Shown here in pieces: positions 58,578 to 64,000 of a stretch of 64,000 nt of DNA. Position 1 is the stretch's first letter. Each line of letters begins with the position of its first letter. The translations under genes were made by a program, and so were the position numbers. The DNA is from Leptospira sp. WS58.C1. GTDB lineage: Bacteria; Spirochaetota; Leptospiria; Leptospirales; Leptospiraceae. The stretch spans positions 1,132,001 through 1,196,000 of the forward strand of contig NZ_CP162137.1 of assembly GCF_040833995.1 (NCBI RefSeq), in the 5' to 3' direction. The notes below the pieces were generated by a model, which worked only from the letters and a program-made list of their open reading frames with translations, was not told the DNA's origin and made no database searches.

Positions 58578-58879
58578 AACAAATTCTTGTAATTCTGGTT
58601 TTGGTTTTATTCGGATGTCATAAAACCGTTCTTACGTTCCAAAAAGATTCCAAGGCTCTAGTATTTAAACCTAATACGCAAGAAGTGAAATCCGCCAGGC
58701 AGGGAAGTCTAGTGGCCGGATATTATTTCATTTCGGACCCCATAGAGTTCAGTTGCCCGAATCCTAAGGAAATTCCTGAAGTGAAAATTATCACCGGGGT
58801 TTGGGACTCCATTATTCACGGGTTGATCGGAGGGATTTATTCCAGTAAAACCCTAGAATCATTCTGTGAAAAAAATTAG
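58571..58879 (+). CDS. Bor-like lipoprotein 2
   Basis: 102 residues from the ATG at 58571, overlapping the previous stop (ATGGTGA); the longer frame from 58499 would lie inside the neighbour and lacks the signal. Lipobox VLFGC (C16). The C-terminal half parallels its neighbour: GYYFISDPIEFSCPNPKE and LIGGIYSSKTLESFC. The two genes are probably an ancient duplicate pair, more diverged than their neighbouring position would suggest. Confidence 0.7.
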   Translation: MVKQILVILVLVLFGCHKTVLTFQKDSKALVFKPNTQEVKSARQGSLVAGYYFISDPIEFSCPNPKEIPEVKIITGVWDSIIHGLIGGIYSSKTLESFCEKN

Positions 58880-59152
58880 GTTAGCTGCCTTTCAATGGAA
58901 AAGGCAAAGCTAAGAAGAGTTTTTTCGCACAGATATTAGTAAGCACATAGAGTAGAAAATTCACGAAAAAAACAATTATGTTCTTAGCGTTTTTGTATAA
59001 GTTTTAAAAATCCACCAAAAGCAAAAGACAAAGTTTTGTAAAAGATAGGATCTAAAATTACTGCACATAATTTTCACCGAGTGCAACATAAATCTCTTTT
59101 TACTGAAAATTCTTTCCTTTCCAGAATTGATCTCTTAGGTTTTTCTAGTTTT

Positions 59153-59575
59153 ATGTCTAAACCGGAAAGATACACGTACAGTGTTCAGCAAAAAGTGGCT
59201 TGGGGTGATATGGATGCCTTTGGTCACGTAAATAATGTCGTCTATGCAAGATATTTTGAAACAGCGAGGGCTTCTTTTTTTAATGATATGCGTCTTTGGG
59301 AATCTCCTCAGAAACCTTTGGAAGGCGGACCGGTCCTTACTCATTTGGAGATGGATTATAGAAAGCAGGTACGTTTTCCGGAGACGATTGATATTTCCGT
59401 AAAATTGGAATCCGTTAAGAACAGATCTTTTTCTATCGTGTGTTCTATGTGGAATCAAGCAGGGGAATGCGTGTTGACTGGAAAAGCGGAACTGTTATGG
59501 TTTAATTTTTCTACCGGAAAACCGGCGGCGATCCCAGATGCCTACAAGGAACAATTCTTCCAACAAGATAAATAA
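59153..59575 (+). CDS. Acyl-CoA thioesterase (4HBT, YbgC-like)
   Basis: 140 residues of the hot-dog fold: SVQQKVAWGDMDAFGHVNNVVYARYFETAR has the catalytic Asp of the 4HBT family, followed by MDYRKQVRFPETIDISVKLE. It would hydrolyse acyl-CoA thioesters. The open frame starts at 59081, but that extension looks unlike the family. It overlaps the following phosphatase gene by 38 bases. Confidence 0.85.
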   Translation: MSKPERYTYSVQQKVAWGDMDAFGHVNNVVYARYFETARASFFNDMRLWESPQKPLEGGPVLTHLEMDYRKQVRFPETIDISVKLESVKNRSFSIVCSMWNQAGECVLTGKAELLWFNFSTGKPAAIPDAYKEQFFQQDK

Positions 59576-60863
59576 GTCGTCGGCAATCACAAGCCTAAAG
59601 GAATTTCTCTCCGAGGAATCTCTTTCTAGATTTCGGTTTGCAATGTCCCTTTTCCTTTTTTTTGCGGGATTCGGCTTGTTGTTAGGCGATCTGGGAAAAA
59701 ACGGAATCTCCGACCCGAAATGGATCCGGGCCACTCATGTTACTTTAATTTGTATTTCGCTATTCTTAAGTTTTAAATTCGAAAATTTTAAAAAATACTC
59801 CGAATCCGTTTTGCTCTTTCATTTCGCGGTAATGAGTATCCATTCCTTTTATCTTTTGTATCTGAACGGTCTGTATCTAGGTTACCTGTTCGGATTGATA
59901 CTTGTCGTATTCAGCATGGGAGTTTCCATCAACAACCGGAGAGTGCTCATTCCTGTCCTGCTTATATTTATAGCGGTCGCATTTTTTGTCGGGATTCATG
60001 TGAAAGATCCTAAGATAGACGTCGGCATGTATTATTTCGGTCTAATCTCCTCGGGAATTTTGTCGGTACTTGTGATCGGTTTCAGAATGAGAACATTCGA
60101 GACATTATTGGAAGCGGATGTGCAGATGGAAAAATTCCAGATCAATATCGAGGAAGAATTATCCATCGCCCAGAAAACCCAAAAAAGTTTAGTGGATCTG
60201 GAATTTCCGGAGGCAGGAAATATTAGGATCTACTCTTATTTTAAACCTTTGGAAAGTGTAGGCGGGGATCTGATCAAAACGAATCTGGGGAAGGAAGGTG
60301 AGCTTGACTTTTTTTTCGCGGATGCGGCGGGTCATGGAGTTTCTGCGGCAATGGTTTCCGCGATGGCGGTGATGGCATTTAAAAGTGTTGCACCGGTTGC
60401 AGAAAGTCCTTCTAAAGGGCTAACCTTGATCCATGAGTCTTTGATGACCATGATCGGCGGTTTTTTTATCACTGCTGTCTACATGAGATTGGATAGAGAG
60501 AAAAAAAGCCTAACTTATTCTTATGCAGGACATCATCCCGCGGTCCTCATTAAGTCCGATGGCTCCGTACAAGAATTGACAGGGAAAGGAACCGTCCTTC
60601 TTGCACTTCCTAAACTATTCAATAAGGATTACGAAATTTTATTAGAGTCGGGAGATCGGGTGCTTTTGTTCTCAGACGGAATGTTCGAATTTTATGAAAG
60701 GGAAAAAGATTTTTTCGGATACGAAGCATTCTTGGATCTCATTCGGGATTATACATCACTTTCCGGTAGGGTATTTTTGGATTCATTAGGTGAAGCCGTT
60801 CTGGGATTACATTCTTCCGAATTAAAAGACGATATGACCATGTTACTTTTGGAAGTTCTCTAA
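59538..60863 (+). CDS. Membrane-bound SpoIIE-type PP2C phosphatase
   Basis: 441 residues: about six membrane helices (35-190), a coiled coil (EEELSIAQKTQKSL) and a SpoIIE domain with VGGDLIKT, ADAAGHGVSAAM, FSDGMFE and KDDMTML. As in the gene at 51498, the second Asp of GGDFYD is a Lys. The start at 59538 lies inside the thioesterase gene; an ATG at 59643 would cut into the first helix. It is the third SpoIIE gene of the window and probably works in a separate pathway. Confidence 0.85.
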   Translation: MPTRNNSSNKINKSSAITSLKEFLSEESLSRFRFAMSLFLFFAGFGLLLGDLGKNGISDPKWIRATHVTLICISLFLSFKFENFKKYSESVLLFHFAVMSIHSFYLLYLNGLYLGYLFGLILVVFSMGVSINNRRVLIPVLLIFIAVAFFVGIHVKDPKIDVGMYYFGLISSGILSVLVIGFRMRTFETLLEADVQMEKFQINIEEELSIAQKTQKSLVDLEFPEAGNIRIYSYFKPLESVGGDLIKTNLGKEGELDFFFADAAGHGVSAAMVSAMAVMAFKSVAPVAESPSKGLTLIHESLMTMIGGFFITAVYMRLDREKKSLTYSYAGHHPAVLIKSDGSVQELTGKGTVLLALPKLFNKDYEILLESGDRVLLFSDGMFEFYEREKDFFGYEAFLDLIRDYTSLSGRVFLDSLGEAVLGLHSSELKDDMTMLLLEVL

Positions 60864-60913
60864 ATAAAAAAACGTCTTGCTCTTCTCGTAGAAAAAGTTA
60901 GTATCCCTTACCT

Positions 60914-62362
60914 ATGTGTGATACTTTTGTGGCGACTCCGGATTCCACTTCTTCCGGAAAAATGATCTTCGGAAAAAATTCGGACAGAGAACCGAACGAG
61001 CCCCAATGTTTGGTCCGATTTCCTGAAAAAATATATAAGGAAAGTATTCAAAGACTTACCTTCATCGATGTCCCAAGTTCTAAAAAATCCAGAGAGATTT
61101 TGATCTCTCGTCCTCTTCATATTTGGGGAGCGGAGATGGGAGCGAATTCCAAAGATGTAGTGATCGGGAACGAAGCGGTCTTCACCAAAATCCGGATCGA
61201 AAAGAAGAATGATGGTCTGACCGGGATGGACCTTTTAAGATTGGGCCTAGAACGTTCCGATACTGCCGCAGAAGCTAAAGACTTGATCATAGAATATTTG
61301 GAAAGATTCGGACAAGATGCATGCGGCGGTTATTCGAATCGAAACTTCTTCTATCATAATAGTTTTATCATCGCGGATCCTAAAGAAGCGTATGTTCTGG
61401 AAACTGCAGATAGATATTGGGCTTGGAAGAAGATCAAAGGATTTTACGCAATCTCGAACGGTCTGACATTGGGATCGGATTACGACGGGCTTCATTCTCA
61501 TGCGATCGATTTTGCAAGAGCAAAAGGTTGGTTGAAGAAGGGACAAACGTTTTCTTTTAAGGACGCGTTCTCGGATTCTCTTTTTACTAGTTTTAGTAAA
61601 TGTAAAGTACGAAGGGAAATTGTAACCGGCGGAGGAAAATTTTTCGGATCCAAGTTAGGTGTTTCCGAAGCAATGCAAATCCTAAGATTGGAGGGTAAGG
61701 AGAAGGGAAGTATTCCACTCACTATCAGCCAAGGAGGATTTCCTTCCAAAAGTATAGGGTTCTCTCCGGTCCGATCCGGGATGGGTTCCGTTTGTCTTCA
61801 TGCAGGAGGACCTTTTTCTCCGAATCAGACTACTTCTTCCTTTGTCGCCGAACTGGATACGAATCCTATTAATTCTCAGTTTTGGGCAACAGGTTGTTCT
61901 ATTCCATCTTTATCGATTTTTATTCCGTTCTCTATTCCTGGAAAAACTTTCTTAGAGGGAGATATCATACAACCGGGAACTAACCCTGATTCTTCTCTTT
62001 GGTGGAATCATGAAATTTTATATCGATTATGTTTAAAAAATTATGATAAGGCTGTTTCCGTCTTTAATGCGGAATTAAAGGAGAAGCAGGAAAAATACAT
62101 TCGAAAAGTAGAATATACTTTGAACCTAAGCAGGAATCTCTCCCTGGATCCAATCACTAAAGAAGCTGCGGAGGAAGCGGATAAACTTTATAGAAAGTGG
62201 AGAAACCAAGTATTGGAACTTGCGGTAAGCGACGGTTTATTGCCGAACTTTTGGTCTTCTCCACTTTATAATCTGAGCTGGGCGATCTGGAATCGAAAGG
62301 CCAGGATCAATTCCAGAGTTCTTAAGGGGATTGATTTGCCTTACGAATCCGCATATTTATGA
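60914..62362 (+). CDS. Secernin-like Ntn hydrolase (peptidase C69 group)
   Basis: 482 residues beginning [10 protein letters not shown], as in secernins, where Cys2 becomes the N-terminal nucleophile after Met removal. Other family blocks are [52 protein letters not shown] and [21 protein letters not shown]. It probably cleaves dipeptide or amide bonds; the substrate is unknown. The last 41 bases overlap the convergent TerC gene. The start is 51 bases after the phosphatase gene. Confidence 0.8.
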   Translation: MCDTFVATPDSTSSGKMIFGKNSDREPNEPQCLVRFPEKIYKESIQRLTFIDVPSSKKSREILISRPLHIWGAEMGANSKDVVIGNEAVFTKIRIEKKNDGLTGMDLLRLGLERSDTAAEAKDLIIEYLERFGQDACGGYSNRNFFYHNSFIIADPKEAYVLETADRYWAWKKIKGFYAISNGLTLGSDYDGLHSHAIDFARAKGWLKKGQTFSFKDAFSDSLFTSFSKCKVRREIVTGGGKFFGSKLGVSEAMQILRLEGKEKGSIPLTISQGGFPSKSIGFSPVRSGMGSVCLHAGGPFSPNQTTSSFVAELDTNPINSQFWATGCSIPSLSIFIPFSIPGKTFLEGDIIQPGTNPDSSLWWNHEILYRLCLKNYDKAVSVFNAELKEKQEKYIRKVEYTLNLSRNLSLDPITKEAAEEADKLYRKWRNQVLELAVSDGLLPNFWSSPLYNLSWAIWNRKARINSRVLKGIDLPYESAYL

Positions 62363-63032
62363 ACTCCACGAGAAGGGAAAATGCCATAGAGAAATAAATA
62401 TATCCTTTCGGAATATGGAAATGTAAACCGTCGGCGAACAACATGACGCCGATCATGATCAAAAAGGAAAGGGCCAAAATTTTCATCGTTGGATGTTCGT
62501 TGATAAAATCGCTTACCTTTCCCGAAAATACCAGCATGATCAAAAGAGAAATAACCACGGCGAGAACCATTACCATTAGGTTTCCCGAAAGACCTATAGC
62601 CGTGATGATAGAGTCCACCGAGAAAATAATATCCAGAATGATAACTTGCAAAATGACGTTAAAAAAGGAAGGAGATGGCCCTGTATCCAGATCCGTTCCT
62701 CCGTCTTCCATTTTGTGATGGATCTCACTGGTACTTTTCGCGATCAAAAAAAGTCCACCACCGAGCATGATAAGATCCCTTCCCGTAACCGTAAAATTTC
62801 CCACTTGAAAAAGTCCGTTTGTTAGGCTCGCAAGCCAACTTACCGTAAATAACAACACGATCCGAAAACCTAAGGCTGCGACAAGACCGATCGTGCGGCC
62901 GCTACGCTGTTGTTCCTTTGGAAGTTTACCGACTACTATGGAAAGAAATACGATATTATCGATCCCTAGAACGATTTCCATTGCCGTAAGGGTCAGAAGA
63001 GACACGATAAGGTCTACATGATGCAAATCCAT
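62322..63032 (-). CDS. TerC-family membrane protein
   Basis: 236 residues with seven predicted membrane helices. The family motifs are present: [19 protein letters not shown] and [17 protein letters not shown], whose acidic residues are thought to handle metal ions (manganese in the better-known members). No yybP-ykoY riboswitch was seen upstream. It overlaps the secernin-like gene at its 3' end. Confidence 0.9.
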   Translation of the reverse strand: MDLHHVDLIVSLLTLTAMEIVLGIDNIVFLSIVVGKLPKEQQRSGRTIGLVAALGFRIVLLFTVSWLASLTNGLFQVGNFTVTGRDLIMLGGGLFLIAKSTSEIHHKMEDGGTDLDTGPSPSFFNVILQVIILDIIFSVDSIITAIGLSGNLMVMVLAVVISLLIMLVFSGKVSDFINEHPTMKILALSFLIMIGVMLFADGLHFHIPKGYIYFSMAFSLLVEFINMRIRKANQSP

Positions 63033-63108
63033 TGTAGAAAGAAATTCGTCTAAGGACTAGAAAAGCAATCGATTTCCTTTCCGGTATCGTAGAAGATTTG
63101 AAAGAGAG

Positions 63109-63672
63109 ATGAAATTCCTACCGAAAGAAATTTTGGAATCCCAGGTCGAAGGACGAAATTTAACCGGCCTAAGTTTCGGGGATAATCTTCCGCAAAAACC
63201 TAGTTTAGTCGTATTCTTACGTCATCTTGGTTGTATATTTTGCAGAGAAACGGTCGAAGACCTTCGCGTTTTCAGTTCCGAAATGGCTGCATTCCCACCG
63301 ATATTATTCGTGTATCCAGACTCAGTAAGAGAAGGAGAAGAGTTTTTTTCCAGATTCTGGCCGGATGCAAAAGCAATCTCCGACCCAAGCGCATCTTTTT
63401 ATGAACGGATCCAAATACAAGAGGGTAACTTGATAGAATTGGCAGGTCCGGAGGTTTGGGTGAGTGCAGTAAGAGCGCTTGCAAAAGGAAATTTCTACGG
63501 AGTGCAGGGCAGACATTTACTTAGAATGCCTGCCGTATTCTTAGTTTTGAAAGACAGAATTCTTTGGTCTCATTCATACCGTCATATAGGAGATGAGCCC
63601 GACTGGAGTAAAATTCCAGGTTGTACACCTTTACCGACGGATGAATACGATCCGGGAATTTTACCGGCGTAA
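63109..63672 (+). CDS. Peroxiredoxin-like protein (AhpC-TSA_2 type)
   Basis: 187 residues with a thioredoxin fold and C42-x-x-C45 in FLRHLGCIFCRETVEDLR, as in the PRXL2/SelL-related AhpC-TSA_2 group. Later parts (FYERIQIQEG, GDEPDWSKIPGC) follow the same family pattern. It is probably a cytoplasmic redox protein; whether it reduces peroxides is unknown. It is divergent from terC with 77 bases between starts. Confidence 0.85.
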   Translation: MKFLPKEILESQVEGRNLTGLSFGDNLPQKPSLVVFLRHLGCIFCRETVEDLRVFSSEMAAFPPILFVYPDSVREGEEFFSRFWPDAKAISDPSASFYERIQIQEGNLIELAGPEVWVSAVRALAKGNFYGVQGRHLLRMPAVFLVLKDRILWSHSYRHIGDEPDWSKIPGCTPLPTDEYDPGILPA

Positions 63673-63691
63673 GCGAAAGGATTTATACTTT

Positions 63692-64000
63692 TTACATCCT
63701 ATGGCCTGGAGGAGGTGGAAGTGCCGCCTTACACGAAGCGGATAACTTACTTTCGTTTTCTCTCATACATTTCATGTGAGCTGGTCCGCGTTCCACGTTT
63801 TTACAATATTTTTCCTCATCCGCAGCGCATGCTGATCTGAATTTTTCGAAACGAGAGATCATTTCGTTTACGTGATTTTTGCAAGTTTCGGATAATTTTG
63901 AAATATATTCTTTGAGGCAGCGATCCGTTTCCGGCCCTGGTCTGGAATCTTTACAATAAGTTTGTCTTTCCGTTTTACACGGGTCTCCTCCGGGAGGTCC
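63692..64000 (-). CDS. GLG1-type Cys-rich repeat protein, partial
   Basis: Reading the minus strand gives 102 residues up to a TAA at 63692-63694; the N-terminus lies beyond the window. There are two tandem 50-residue repeats with identical cysteine spacing, C-x7-C-x11-C-x11-C (DPCKTERQTYC... and SACAADEEKYCKN...), separated by exactly 50 residues. This matches the Cys-rich repeat of the Golgi protein GLG1 (PF00839), also found in some bacteria. It probably forms disulphides outside the cytoplasm. How many repeats lie upstream is unknown. Confidence 0.7.
   Translation of the reverse strand, partial: GPPGGDPCKTERQTYCKDSRPGPETDRCLKEYISKLSETCKNHVNEMISRFEKFRSACAADEEKYCKNVERGPAHMKCMRENESKLSASCKAALPPPPGHRM

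Noticed and set aside
59081..59152. N-terminal extension of the thioesterase
   Set aside because: The added residues do not look like the family, which begins close to the ATG at 59153.

Overview
The window comes from a spirochaete of the genus Leptospira. This is inferred from gene content and style: many short-signal lipoproteins with loose lipoboxes, a FecR-domain lipoprotein, a DUF3332 protein, a Big_2-domain surface lipoprotein, Bor-like lipoproteins, very many SpoIIE/PAS/MCP signalling proteins, and short intergenic palindromic repeats. The base composition looks richer in G+C than the low-GC pathogenic species, so a saprophytic or intermediate-clade species is more likely; the species cannot be named from the sequence. 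Almost all the DNA is coding. No rRNA, tRNA, transposase, prophage or CRISPR array was seen. The one RNA gene found is rnpB.

Layout. (1) 1-15.2 kb is largely core: a truncated CHAT/TPR-like gene, a divergent aminopeptidase/HtrA pair with overlapping start codons, then an aminotransferase, murI, a FecR lipoprotein, purM, a ClC-family protein, a 7TMR-DISM histidine kinase, mutL and a DedA-like membrane protein. (2) 15.2-19.9 kb holds a small Cys-rich protein and rarA, a GC-rich repeat-bearing gap, a five-gene ArsR-controlled operon, and an unlisted 56-residue small protein. (3) 19.9-22.7 kb is hisC beside a 542-residue fusion of a [2Fe-2S] ferredoxin, a class III nucleotide cyclase and a class I haem peroxidase, the most unusual gene in the window. 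(4) 22.9-37.9 kb is a signalling island: REC-EAL, a lone REC, a Cache histidine kinase, two MCPs, a 1470-residue multi-PAS kinase and an outer-membrane barrel protein. The Cache kinase and both MCPs carry related sensor domains, and the MCPs have almost identical 3' halves.

(5) 37.9-49.9 kb: a HExxH-type lipoprotein, a four-gene operon (small membrane protein, SpoIIE phosphatase, enoyl-CoA hydratase, DUF192) ending at a good terminator, DUF3332, an MBOAT acyltransferase with a PilZ protein, an ECF sigma factor with a membrane partner, HPF with a TPR protein, a small TPR protein, PlsC and rnpB. Three copies of a palindromic repeat are clustered between 46.2 and 49.5 kb. (6) 49.9-64 kb: a coupled SpoIIE phosphatase/TPR pair, a 570-base AT-rich gap, a 1518-residue Big_2 lipoprotein followed by two Bor-like lipoproteins, a thioesterase, a third SpoIIE phosphatase, a secernin-like hydrolase, a TerC protein, a peroxiredoxin-like protein and the end of a gene with GLG1-type Cys-rich repeats.

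Together the accessory genes point to heavy investment in sensing (nucleotide cyclase, c-di-GMP turnover and binding, SpoIIE phosphatases, chemoreceptors) and in envelope lipoproteins. Gene identities are from reading motifs in the translations; no database search was run.
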